This document shows, one piece after another, positions 33,879 to 42,022 of a stretch of DNA of 64,000 nucleotides. Source of the stretch: Paracrocinitomix sp040880585 (GTDB lineage Bacteria > Bacteroidota > Bacteroidia > Flavobacteriales_D > Crocinitomicaceae). Where the stretch lies: contig JBBDID010000035.1 in assembly GCA_040880585.1 (NCBI GenBank), forward strand, positions 186,001-250,000, written 5' to 3'. The position numbers were made by a program, and so were the translations under genes. Below the pieces are notes generated by a model. The model did not search any database, had not been told where the DNA came from, and saw nothing but the letters and a program-made list of their open reading frames with translations. The stretch's first letter is position 1; each line of letters starts with the position of its first letter.

Positions 33879-35219
33879 ATGTCGGATCATCACGAAACAG
33901 TCCAAAAGTATCTTCAACGATTGTTGGAGTACAAAGTAAATAAGGATTTGCACGACTCTTATTTGAATGATGAGGACAGAGAAAAACTGCTGAGAGAACT
34001 CTTTGATTCACTTGAATTTGATCCGCACTTATGGGAGGATAGAAAACGGAACGCAAAACGACATTTCATCATTGCGGAACTCTATGATGAGGACTCGAAG
34101 CTAGAGACAATTCACCCTAAGTATAGAAAACAGAAAGTTTGTGAACACTTGAAAAAAGCAATTGCATTAGACCCATATAATCTGGAATATCTGAAGTACT
34201 ATATAAATGGCTCAAATGTAATTTGTGATGAAAATGAAGATTATAACAACAGACTACTTTGTTTGCATGATCCCAACAGTACTGAGTACCAAAACATGAC
34301 TGTTGATTTTGATTTATCCTCAACAATAAATGAATATGATTACCTGGCAGATGCTGTTTTACACCCCTTTGTTGACGAATTGGTTTTTATTAAAGAAAAT
34401 CCCGATCTACAAGCTAAAAATGCAGAATTGTTAGATCAAGAACTCAAAGAGATTGCGAAATCCGGAGGAATTGATGAGGCAACAATCAAAGATGCGGAAA
34501 AACATTTGGAGACACATCTGAAAACAGCCGGCAAAGTATTTGATTATTGGTGGAAAAGCTGGGATGAAGCATTAAAGGCCTGGATGTCTATGCAAAAAGC
34601 CGTAGATATCGCACCGTATAATAAAGAAGTACTTGAACTGGCAGTGGCTTTCTACGGCAACTTTTTCTGGAGATTAATCCTGGGGTATTCAAAAGCTCCA
34701 AAATCTCACAAAAACAAACAGTTTTTTAAAAAGCTCTTTGGGAAAGAAAAATTAAATGCAGAAGAGCTAAAAGAAGAAGTTTTTAAGTCGATTGAAAAAG
34801 CGGATGCATTTCAAAAGAGGTATGCTCAAATTATCGCATACGAACGGGAAAATAATAAAGAAGATGATAATTGGACTTCTCGTTTTCACAGAAGTGTGTT
34901 TACTCATGACATAATGGATCTTTTCGGAACTTTAGATTACAGAAAAGATAAAGACGCACATCTAAATGCTCTTGTAGTAAAAGAAACGGAAGTGGCAGCG
35001 GCTTTTATTGCTCATTCTGAGATGATCAGACAAAACACCAAATTCGTTATCATAGTGGGGGCGATTGTTTTTTTGGTCGTTGGGTACACAGCTTATGTCC
35101 TTTTTCCATTGTTTTTAGGGGTTTTGTTCCCACTATTTATTACAGCTATGTGTGTATTGGGGCTTGTGGAGCTGAGAAAAAAATGGTGGCAGAGAAAACC
35201 TTTGAAACTTCTTGCTTAA
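33879..35219 (+). CDS. Hypothetical protein with C-terminal membrane hairpin
   Basis: 446 residues. I do not recognise the family. The first ~390 residues are hydrophilic and helical (possible TPR-like repeats around KKAIALDPYNLEYL and AVDIAPYNKEVLELAVAFY). They are followed by two adjacent hydrophobic helices (FVIIVGAIVFLVVGYTAYVL and a second near the end) and a basic tail. No signal peptide, so the bulk is probably cytoplasmic and tethered by the C-terminus. Confidence 0.6.
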   Translation: MSDHHETVQKYLQRLLEYKVNKDLHDSYLNDEDREKLLRELFDSLEFDPHLWEDRKRNAKRHFIIAELYDEDSKLETIHPKYRKQKVCEHLKKAIALDPYNLEYLKYYINGSNVICDENEDYNNRLLCLHDPNSTEYQNMTVDFDLSSTINEYDYLADAVLHPFVDELVFIKENPDLQAKNAELLDQELKEIAKSGGIDEATIKDAEKHLETHLKTAGKVFDYWWKSWDEALKAWMSMQKAVDIAPYNKEVLELAVAFYGNFFWRLILGYSKAPKSHKNKQFFKKLFGKEKLNAEELKEEVFKSIEKADAFQKRYAQIIAYERENNKEDDNWTSRFHRSVFTHDIMDLFGTLDYRKDKDAHLNALVVKETEVAAAFIAHSEMIRQNTKFVIIVGAIVFLVVGYTAYVLFPLFLGVLFPLFITAMCVLGLVELRKKWWQRKPLKLLA

Positions 35220-35301
35220 TAACATCTAATTCATCTAAATCCGTTAATTATATAATATTAATAGAGGTCACAACGTTAAGGGATAAACCAAACCTGCTGC
35301 C

Positions 35302-36006
35302 ATGAATATCCTCAAAACAACCCTTTTTATTACTGTATGTTTATCAACGTATTTATGCAATGCCCAAAAAGGTGTTGAACTGGGCATTCATTTCAGCCAA
35401 AATGATACGAGAAAAGCCTTGTTGGATGTAAGATTTCCTTTGGGAGAAAAATATACCCTAAAAGTAGGAGGAGCCTATGGTTATTACAGGAACTGGCCAG
35501 GTCATTCAGCTGTCCTCCATACAACTGACACGACTTATACACAACAATCAACTTACTACAGTAACTATTACGGGGCATTTGTAATAGGGGCGAGCAGGCA
35601 ACTTGGGGAATCGGTTTTTTCAATTACCTCTGATTTATCTGTAGGCGTTAGACATTCGAAAAAAGGGTATAATCAGTCTACTTATACTTTAAATGAGGCC
35701 GGAGAATGGGAGTATGAACCAGTATCATGGTCTCTGCTTGAGCCAAACCCTAACGGCTCAGAAGTTATAAACTATCACCTTTATATGGGTTTGTTTTTAG
35801 GAGGCACTATGAATTTACCGGTTGGAGATCGGTTTGTTATTGAGTTATTGCTGGGAAGTTATAACACCTACTATACGCCGGTTGGCCAAACAATTAAATC
35901 CGATAATCTCAACGTAGTTGAACCCAATGACCATTCATTTTTCAACTTTGATGCCCTGGGAAGTATTGGTGTCCGCTACAAATTTCTCACTAAACAGGAT
36001 AAGTGA
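35302..36006 (+). CDS. Putative outer-membrane beta-barrel protein, 234 aa
   Basis: Signal peptide MNILKTTLFITVCLSTYLCNAQ and alternating aromatic/Gly strands (YTLKVGGAYGYYRNW, YYSNYYGAFVIGAS, YHLYMGLFLGGTMN, LGSIGVRYKFL), ending close to a terminal barrel strand. Function unknown. It precedes the IS remnant. Confidence 0.65.
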   Translation: MNILKTTLFITVCLSTYLCNAQKGVELGIHFSQNDTRKALLDVRFPLGEKYTLKVGGAYGYYRNWPGHSAVLHTTDTTYTQQSTYYSNYYGAFVIGASRQLGESVFSITSDLSVGVRHSKKGYNQSTYTLNEAGEWEYEPVSWSLLEPNPNGSEVINYHLYMGLFLGGTMNLPVGDRFVIELLLGSYNTYYTPVGQTIKSDNLNVVEPNDHSFFNFDALGSIGVRYKFLTKQDK

Positions 36007-36130
36007 TTCAGCAGCAGCAACTAAGGTTAAATAAAGATGAACGACTGATCACCTTTACCCTATTTAGTCGCGCCTTAAAAACCATTTAACAGGTTATTAT
36101 TCAGTTAAATATGTTTATAGCTATCGGTTT

Positions 36131-36373
36131 TTGATTGTCCTAAATGGCAAGAAAATGTGTATTTTCATGCCTAAAACTTGCAGTTTTGGTAGGAAAACTG
36201 ATAAGAAAAAACGCAAGAAATTCCGGAGAAGAGCCGCTATCGAACCGCTTATCGGTCATCTAAAAATAGATTGTCGAATGGGACAAAACTATCTCCACGG
36301 TATTGATTCACCTCAAATTAACGCTTTTTTAGCCGCAACAGGATGGAATCTTAAAAAGATGATGCTTCATTAA
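36131..36373 (+). pseudogene. IS5-family transposase, C-terminal fragment
   Basis: About 80 residues survive. KKFRRRAAIEPLIGHLKIDCRMGQNYLHGIDSPQINAFLAATGWNLKKMM is the conserved C-terminal part of IS5-type transposases, including the E of the DDE triad. The N-terminal two thirds are missing, so it is inactive. Confidence 0.8.
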
Positions 36374-36386
36374 AGATAGAAAAAGT

Positions 36387-36560
36387 CTTTTCTCTTTCAG
36401 TCATCCGCAGGATGACGGTCTTGGTTCTTTCATCTTTTCTCTTTCAGTCATCCGCAGGATGACGGTCTTGGCTCTTGGCTCTTGGCTCTTGGCTCTTGGT
36501 TCTTGGCTCTTGGCTCTTGGCTCTTGGCTCTAACATCTAACATCTAGCGTCTAACATCTA
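36387..36560. repeat. Nested tandem repeats (47-bp, 7-bp and TCTAACA units)
   Basis: A 38-bp perfect unit occurs twice (36387-36424, 36434-36471; period 47), each holding the hairpin GTCATCC-GCA-GGATGAC. Nine copies of the heptamer TCTTGGC (one TCTTGGT) follow at 36466-36528, then a degenerate TCTAACA series to 36560. Simple repeats of this type expand by slippage. Confidence 0.9.
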
Positions 36561-36583
36561 AAAACTTGTTTTTTAAGGAACGA

Positions 36584-36955
36584 CTATTTATTCTTTCCCC
36601 CCCTGTACCTGATAACCTCCTCCTTAAGTGAAGACAATTCTTCCAGCAACTGTGTATGTTTCTCTAACAGTAACATGTATTTTGTTTTGATCGTCAAAGA
36701 GTCGTCATTGACTTCCCGTTCAAGTAATCGCTTCTTTTTTTCCGCCTCCAGTTTTTCTACTTCCGGAAAATCCAGACTAATGTCAACCCCAAGGACATTG
36801 GCAATTTTCAGCATTTTGAGAAAAGGGAGTTGTTTATGATCCATCCAACGGTAAAGCGTGTTTCTCCCAACAGACAAACGATCAGCAACTTCTGTGATGG
36901 AATACTCCGATTCCTTGATCAAATTACGAATATACGTCCCTCTGTGTACGCCCAT
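36584..36955 (-). CDS. HTH (XRE-like) transcriptional regulator with coiled-coil tail
   Basis: 123 residues. An N-terminal helix-turn-helix (SITEVADRLSVGRNTLYRWMDHKQLPFLKMLKIANVLGV, 19-56) is followed by an acidic/basic linker and a heptad-rich helix suited to dimerisation. The last codons run into an IS end, which provides the TAG stop, so the native C-terminus may be altered. TAATTTTG at 36968-36961 is a -7 match almost abutting the ATG, implying a nearly leaderless mRNA. It is divergent from the 74-aa gene across a region full of GTTC/GAAC motifs. Confidence 0.72.
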   Translation of the reverse strand: MGVHRGTYIRNLIKESEYSITEVADRLSVGRNTLYRWMDHKQLPFLKMLKIANVLGVDISLDFPEVEKLEAEKKKRLLEREVNDDSLTIKTKYMLLLEKHTQLLEELSSLKEEVIRYRGGKNK

Positions 36956-37039
36956 GGGGCAAAATTAATGACATAAGCGTTTCATTTTTGTTCCTTTTTT
37001 GTTCAATTTAAAGTAAAATGTTTCATAAATTGTATCATT

Positions 37040-37089
37040 AGAACGTGTTCTGTTCAAAACCAGTTCAAATCATGTATCTGTTTGAACAG
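37040..37089. promoter_or_regulatory. Operator-like inverted repeats between HTH gene and small ORF
   Basis: AGAAC-GT-GTTCT (37040-37051) and CTGTTCAAA (37050-37058) paired with TTTGAACAG (37081-37089), plus an extra GTTCAAA at 37063. Together they form a cluster of GTTC half-sites in the divergent control region of the HTH gene, a plausible binding region for that regulator. Confidence 0.5.
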
Positions 37090-37090
37090 A

Positions 37091-37315
37091 ATGGAACAAA
37101 CCCAAAAAATGAAAACTCAGCAGAAGAGCAATGTTAATACCCTTTTAAAAAGCTATAACAATTTGTTGTTACTTGTATTAAAGCAGCAATGGAAAAGAGG
37201 ACGTTATGATATAGCACAGCTAAAAAAACTTTCAAGAGATAAAAAGAGTTTGCCCTGTCAGTATGATTTTGACCAATTGCTATGTCTTTTACTCACCGGT
37301 GAAGAGCCAATTTGA
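37091..37315 (+). CDS. Small hypothetical protein, 74 aa
   Basis: ATG at 37091 is two bp after the last inverted-repeat arm; a TTG three codons upstream would lie in the operator and is less likely. Basic, Gln- and Leu-rich, mostly helical, no signal peptide. No family recognised. Its position opposite the HTH regulator suggests it may be controlled by it. Confidence 0.45.
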   Translation: MEQTQKMKTQQKSNVNTLLKSYNNLLLLVLKQQWKRGRYDIAQLKKLSRDKKSLPCQYDFDQLLCLLLTGEEPI

Positions 37316-37489
37316 AAGCTGGGCTGTAACAAAAAGGGGGTTGAAACAGTCTTACCAGAAACAAAAAAGACAGAAATACCTTGCTTAGAGTGTAAATTTG
37401 AATTAAATTGTTGATTGTACAAACTATTTAGCAAAATAGTCCGTTAATCTCTTAAAGAAGAATGAAATAAATGTAAAATAAATATAAGG

Positions 37490-38005
37490 ATGAAAAAAAC
37501 AGGAAAAATATTTTCTTTACTTTTTGCACTGGCTGTGCTGGTGGCCTGTAAGGATAAACAAGAACTGGAAGAGGGATGGAAGCCGATCTATTCAGAAGAG
37601 ACGGATACCAAAACGGTAGAAGTAAAGAAAAATGAACCCCTTGAAAATCCGGGAAGGATTTTTGTATATGAAAATTACCTCCTGGTTAATGATCAGGGAA
37701 AAGGGATTCACATTTACGATAATACAAACAGTTCAAATCCGTCAGAAATTTCTTTTATCGCAATTCCCGGGAACTTTGACTTTTCGGTAAGGGCAGATAA
37801 AATTTATGCCGACAATATTGCCGACCTGGTAATTGTGGATATTTCAAATCCCGAAACCCCCACCTATATTAACCGAATCGAGAACATCTTTCAGTATCAG
37901 GTTTTTCCGGATGAGTTTGGCGCATTTGAATGTGTTGATGAATCAAAGGGGGCAGTAATTGGATGGGAAAGAGCCATGTTGGATAATCCTAAATGTTTCA
38001 GATAA
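37490..38005 (+). CDS. LVIVD-repeat lipoprotein (first of two)
   Basis: 171 residues. Signal with lipobox (LAVLVAC, residues 13-19). The mature part contains strands IHIYDNTNSSNPSEISFI and LVIVDISNPETPTYINRI, the LVIVD beta-propeller repeat of Bacteroidota envelope proteins. Too short for a full propeller, so it may pair with the next protein. First gene of a probable four-gene envelope set. Confidence 0.72.
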   Translation: MKKTGKIFSLLFALAVLVACKDKQELEEGWKPIYSEETDTKTVEVKKNEPLENPGRIFVYENYLLVNDQGKGIHIYDNTNSSNPSEISFIAIPGNFDFSVRADKIYADNIADLVIVDISNPETPTYINRIENIFQYQVFPDEFGAFECVDESKGAVIGWERAMLDNPKCFR

Positions 38006-38015
38006 AAAATTAGAA

Positions 38016-38813
38016 ATGATGAAGAAATTAAAATTTTATATAGCGGGTGTTTGTTTAATTGGATCTTTAGGGAGCTGTGAAAAAGAAGAAGTCACAACCG
38101 TTGAGCAAGACAGTACGTCCAATTCTCCTACAAAAGAACAAGTGAAAAACGGATATGGAGGCTCCATGGGTCAATTTACGATCGTTGACAACTATTTGTA
38201 TGCCATTGACTATAAAACACTTTCTGTTTTTGACCTGAGTAATGCAAATGATCCCATGCTGACAGAATCTATCAGTATGCCGATTGGAATGGAAACGGTT
38301 TTCCATGAAAACGGAAGATTATTTATCGGGGCAAATGACGGGGTGCATATTTACGATATTACCAATCCCAGAAGCCCGGTAGAGCTTTCACAATTTCAGC
38401 ATGTAACAAGTTGTGATCCGGTAATCGCAAATAGTGATTTAGCCTTGGCAACCTTGAGAGGTGGCACAGGATGCGGAGGAAATTTAAGTCAGTTGGATGT
38501 GATTGATATTTCTTCCATTGAAAACCCCTTTCTGGTGGGAGAAACGACTTTAACCAACCCTTACGGACTTGGATTTTCAACAGTCAATCCCGATATCGTT
38601 TATGTTTGTGATGGTTATGACGGACTCAAAGCCTATGATATTTCTACGCCATCTAACCCACAACTGGTGATGACCAATCCAAATGTAGAAGCTATGGATG
38701 TAATCGCACAAAATAATAACCAATTAGTGGTTTTGGGTAGAAATGGCATCTTCCAGTTTGATGCATCTAACCCTATTGAACTTGTGCAAAAATCGTTTAT
38801 CCCCGTTGAGTAA
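38016..38813 (+). CDS. LVIVD-repeat lipoprotein (second of two)
   Basis: 265 residues from ATG 38016 (a second ATG follows directly). Lipobox LGSC after a short hydrophobic run. Propeller-type repeats: LSVFDLSNANDPMLTESI, VHIYDITNPRSPVELSQF, LDVIDISSIENPFLVGET, LKAYDISTPSNPQLVM. It starts 11 bp after its shorter paralogue, so the pair arose by duplication or is co-selected. Binding partner unknown. Confidence 0.78.
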   Translation: MMKKLKFYIAGVCLIGSLGSCEKEEVTTVEQDSTSNSPTKEQVKNGYGGSMGQFTIVDNYLYAIDYKTLSVFDLSNANDPMLTESISMPIGMETVFHENGRLFIGANDGVHIYDITNPRSPVELSQFQHVTSCDPVIANSDLALATLRGGTGCGGNLSQLDVIDISSIENPFLVGETTLTNPYGLGFSTVNPDIVYVCDGYDGLKAYDISTPSNPQLVMTNPNVEAMDVIAQNNNQLVVLGRNGIFQFDASNPIELVQKSFIPVE

Positions 38814-38828
38814 AACGCACTTCAAATA

Positions 38829-39569
38829 GTGAAAAAAAGATTAAGCATACTTATGATTATATCCTCTTGTGTCTGTATGGCGCAAGAGGATATTTCTTTA
38901 TCTGAAAAAGATACATTTGAATACAATGTCTTTCAGGAGCGCATTTACTTTTGGCAGTTGGAGAAGAATATCAAGTTTACCCCTTTTGATGTCTTTAATG
39001 CAGTGCCTACTTTTGGAGTTGATTTGGAAACGGTTATGAAACCCGGGCTGAGCTTTCAATATGGACTGGCATATATCCCTACGTTTATGCAGTTTATTGT
39101 TGGAGATGATCAGGATCAGTTTAATTGGATGCGGGGATATCATGTTCGATTTGAAAGCCGTTTTTCAGGATTTAAAAGACCGGGCTTTTATTTTTCAACT
39201 GAAATATCTATGCGTCATTTGATTATTTCTGATGATGTTGCTTTTGGTGTGGAACCGGATGGATTTGGAAATTTTGCCTATTTCATTGAACAGGAAATGC
39301 ACTTTCACCGCTTTACCTCAAAATTAAATCTCAAATTTGGCTATCAAACGGTTGTAGGAGAAAAACTGGTGATTGATTTTTACGGTGGATTTAGCTATCG
39401 CAGAAACAACGTGAAAGGAATAAATGAACCGATAGAAACCGGGGTGCAACAAAACAACTTTTTAAACCGTTACGAATGGCGCCTGAGAGACGGGCACCGG
39501 TTTGGGTATGTGTTACCCATCTTAGGCGTTAGAATTGGGATTCATCAACCGGCAATGGCAAATATATAG
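38829..39569 (+). CDS. Putative outer-membrane protein, 246 aa
   Basis: GTG start at 38829 giving MKKRLSILMIISSCVCMAQ (signal peptide). The body alternates aromatic and polar residues in strands (LSFQYGLAYIPTFMQF, YHVRFESRF, FYFSTEISM, LNLKFGYQTVVGEKLVIDFYGGFSYRRN), compatible with a barrel. It follows the LVIVD lipoproteins by 15 bp and probably works with them in the outer membrane. Confidence 0.62.
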   Translation: MKKRLSILMIISSCVCMAQEDISLSEKDTFEYNVFQERIYFWQLEKNIKFTPFDVFNAVPTFGVDLETVMKPGLSFQYGLAYIPTFMQFIVGDDQDQFNWMRGYHVRFESRFSGFKRPGFYFSTEISMRHLIISDDVAFGVEPDGFGNFAYFIEQEMHFHRFTSKLNLKFGYQTVVGEKLVIDFYGGFSYRRNNVKGINEPIETGVQQNNFLNRYEWRLRDGHRFGYVLPILGVRIGIHQPAMANI

Positions 39570-39643
39570 GAGCTATGAAAACATCCTCAAATTAACTAGG
39601 ATCAATTACTAAAACCACTAAAAATAAACTGATTAAAATCATA

Positions 39644-39674
39644 TTTCCCATGCGAAATTTAGTGTTTATCTTTG
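39644..39674 (+). promoter_or_regulatory. Promoter of the 183-aa barrel gene
   Basis: TTTC (39644-39647), 19-bp spacer, TATCTTTG (39667-39674, exact -7 match). Leader about 15-20 nt before ATG 39697. Confidence 0.55.
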
Positions 39675-39696
39675 GTGTATAAGAAATAAAGAAGAG

Positions 39697-40248
39697 ATGA
39701 AAAAGATATTGTTTTTTATATTGTTTTTAGGAATGGCAACTACAGGTTTTTCTCAAGAAGAAGAAAAAGAAAAGCCTTCTTTTAAGCACTATTTAGGGGT
39801 TCATGCAGGTTTAACAACGGGCTTAGGTTTTTCATACCGCTATTGGCCGGGGAAATTAGGGTTTCAACTTACCGGAATCCCTGTTTTTTATAGTTCTGAA
39901 AATACCTCAACCTTTTTTAGCAGTTTTGGTATTTCTGTTTTAATGAACATAAAAGAGTTTTCTAAAGTTTCCATTTTTTCTTATTTAGGAAATCATATGA
40001 TTTATAATAGAGACACGTATTACGATTATTATTATGACCCCATTACTTATGAAACGGTAAAGTCTGACACGAAAACAGTAAATGAAAATATAAACTATAA
40101 CATTGCTTTAGGAGTGGGGTTGAAAGTGAATTTTTGGGAAGTGATGGACTTTAACCTACAAGCAGGATATGGCGTTTTGACTTCTTTGAACAATGAAAGC
40201 TTTCGAAGTTCATTTTCCGGTGAAGCCGGCTTGTATTATCATTTTTAG
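39697..40248 (+). CDS. Putative outer-membrane protein, 183 aa
   Basis: Signal peptide MKKILFFILFLGMATTGFSQ followed by a short Glu/Lys stretch and barrel-like strands (YLGVHAGLTTGLGFSYRYW, ISVLMNIKEF, YNIALGVGLKVNFW, FNLQAGYGVLTSL), ending GLYYHF with a C-terminal Phe typical of outer-membrane barrels. It has its own promoter. Last gene before the IS end at 40338. Confidence 0.68.
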   Translation: MKKILFFILFLGMATTGFSQEEEKEKPSFKHYLGVHAGLTTGLGFSYRYWPGKLGFQLTGIPVFYSSENTSTFFSSFGISVLMNIKEFSKVSIFSYLGNHMIYNRDTYYDYYYDPITYETVKSDTKTVNENINYNIALGVGLKVNFWEVMDFNLQAGYGVLTSLNNESFRSSFSGEAGLYYHF

Positions 40249-40337
40249 TAGAGGATTTCTTTCTTTAATCCGGTTTATAAAGGCATGCGGTTTTAATGAA
40301 TGATAAGCGATACTTTTCTAACGATACCATCTCCCAA

Positions 40338-40370
40338 CTATTTAGTCGTTCCTTAAAAAACAAGTTTTTT
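40338..40370. repeat. IS-end copy, inverted relative to 36560-36586
   Basis: Starts CTATTTAGTCGTTCC and runs into TTAAAAAACAAG plus a T run. Its 27-bp core (40343-40369) is the exact reverse complement of 36560-36586, and its first bases also match the left IS end at 36059. It probably marks a second degraded IS copy whose body lay to the right. Confidence 0.75.
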
Positions 40371-40750
40371 ATTTCTCTCCAAGATTAAAGATATTAGATA
40401 AAAGACTTTTGTGCTTCCCTAAATAGCATTAACAGTAATTTGTCAGCTTTTTCAACTTTGAAGAATACTTTCTTTTTATGATATACTTATACCTTTCACT
40501 CTTTTTAGACACAAAATTTGCTTTCCTATCAAAAAAGTCAGTTATAACCTGACTATAATGATATGAAACGAAATTATTTCGTGCGTGGGAAAAATTGGCT
40601 CTTCCTGATTTTTTTCGGGATGTGCGTATGTTTTGGTTTATCATTAGCGCGCTTAAGATAAGACTAATTTGTTTCTCCCTGAATCTTTAAGATAATGAAT
40701 GTAGATGCTGTTGCGAATTGCAAATGTGTATAGCTTTTAGTGTTGGCTTT
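40371..40750. other. Non-coding gap between IS end and restriction gene
   Basis: AT-rich DNA with no gene I can support. A 71-residue Lys/aromatic-rich open frame on the minus strand (40429-40644) lacks family features. The start of the region may be remains of an IS body; no terminator was recognised for the restriction operon that ends at 40751. Confidence 0.4.
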
Positions 40751-42007
40751 TCAAACAAAGGTTAAAGGTTCAAAATCAACATCCATATTTGTATTTGAGT
40801 CGTAAATTTTAAACACCCCATCTTGTAACCAAATAACTTTAATATTTTCGATTGTACAAAATTCAATTAAACTCACTTGTGGTTTTTGAGAATAGACTAA
40901 AAACTCTTTTATATCCTCATATTCCATTTGTCTATTTACAATTGAAAACTTATAGTATTTTAGCTGGCCAACCCCTTTAATAGTCTGTTTTTCTTGGTCG
41001 GACATTGAGTTTAAAATAGTTTTAATTTCAAACACTAATGCCGTTGATTCCAATGTTGATAAACAATCGAACTTTCCCTCATAAAGTTCAAACCCTCGTT
41101 CCTCACAATATAGTCCAAGTTGTCTAACTATTTCTTGATGTTCTGATAATCGTTGTTGACGAATTCTTATAGATTCTGTGTAATCAATACTGACAGAGGA
41201 AATTGTATTAAAAATTGGGTCAACGGCAATCGTATCTGAAGTAACAGGTCTATATTGAGAGTACAGAACTCCATCTGAATTTATTGTTTCAGGCGGTATT
41301 TCAGTAGAAATTTCATCCTCTGTGATAACAATTCTGCCTATTGGATAAGCATTGTTACCTCTTCTCGAAATATCTCCTAATTGTTCTGCAATTCCCGGAA
41401 GAATTTTTACGGCATTCTTTGCCATTGATTCGGAGGTTCCTGTGGATTCAAGAATTTCATCCAATGTTAATTCAGAAAGGGCAATTATTCTTTCGTATTC
41501 TTCAATCGAGTCATTTTCTGCCTCAAGAGCTAACATTAATTTTATTGTATCTATTCCTGGTTTATCCTGAACAAGTTTTAATAAGATTCTGTAAGGATGA
41601 CTTATTTCTCCATCTGTTCCTTCAAGACCTAATTGTAAAAATGAGTTTTTCCATAATTCCCTTTTTATTTCCTCATTTGGAGAAGCTAATAATTGTATTG
41701 CTTGTGGGCTTAAACTTCCTGATTTATCATCATAAACCGTTAAAAAACCAAGTAGTTGAAACAACCGCCTTATATCTCTCGCAACAGTTAGGTAACCTCT
41801 ACTTGCTTTTGGTTTTTCCTCCTCTAATGCAAGAAATTCATCTATTGAAAGAGTTTTATCCCGATAGGTATAAATCTGATTTCGAGTTAAAAGTTCTCCA
41901 AAGTTTTCATCTTTGAGAGCCATTTCCTCATCAATCAACTGTTTTACAGTTAACAAAGCACCGAAAAGTTTGTTTAAATCATTAAATTGATGCGGGAAAT
42001 TTTTCAT
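40751..42007 (-). CDS. Putative type II restriction endonuclease (PD-(D/E)XK type)
   Basis: 418 residues; last gene of the restriction-modification operon, 15 bp after the m6A methyltransferase. The N-terminal half is helical, with wHTH-like segments (around AKNAVKILPGIAEQLGDI). The C-terminal half has a probable nuclease core: GFELYEGKFDCLSTLESTALVFEIKTIL, reading D ... ExK. The assignment rests on this motif and on operon position. Size and the two partner methyltransferases suggest a type II (perhaps IIS) enzyme with an asymmetric site; the site cannot be read. Confidence 0.68.
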   Translation of the reverse strand: MKNFPHQFNDLNKLFGALLTVKQLIDEEMALKDENFGELLTRNQIYTYRDKTLSIDEFLALEEEKPKASRGYLTVARDIRRLFQLLGFLTVYDDKSGSLSPQAIQLLASPNEEIKRELWKNSFLQLGLEGTDGEISHPYRILLKLVQDKPGIDTIKLMLALEAENDSIEEYERIIALSELTLDEILESTGTSESMAKNAVKILPGIAEQLGDISRRGNNAYPIGRIVITEDEISTEIPPETINSDGVLYSQYRPVTSDTIAVDPIFNTISSVSIDYTESIRIRQQRLSEHQEIVRQLGLYCEERGFELYEGKFDCLSTLESTALVFEIKTILNSMSDQEKQTIKGVGQLKYYKFSIVNRQMEYEDIKEFLVYSQKPQVSLIEFCTIENIKVIWLQDGVFKIYDSNTNMDVDFEPLTFV

Positions 42008-42022
42008 TTATGTTTGCAGAAA

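Larger units (their letters stand above)
36059..36590. mobile_element. Decayed IS5-like element with imperfect terminal repeats
   Basis: Left end CTATTTAGTCG..CCTTAAAAA (36059-36080) and right end, inverted, AAAAACTTGTTTTTTAAGG continuing to CGACTA (36560-36586), bound 530 bp. Inside are the 3' part of an IS5-type transposase (36131-36373) and a later block of tandem repeats. The right end supplies the stop codon of the HTH gene at 36584. A perfect inverted copy of the right-end sequence occurs at 40343-40369. Confidence 0.65.

Noticed and set aside
33879..35219. Part of a defence system
   Set aside because: Only vague TPR-like helices and a membrane hairpin; no defence gene adjacent.
36466..36528. 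CRISPR array
   Set aside because: Seven-bp units without spacers are a microsatellite; no cas genes nearby.
40429..40644. 71-codon minus-strand frame
   Set aside because: Lys/aromatic-rich, no family, no ribosome-binding or promoter signal.
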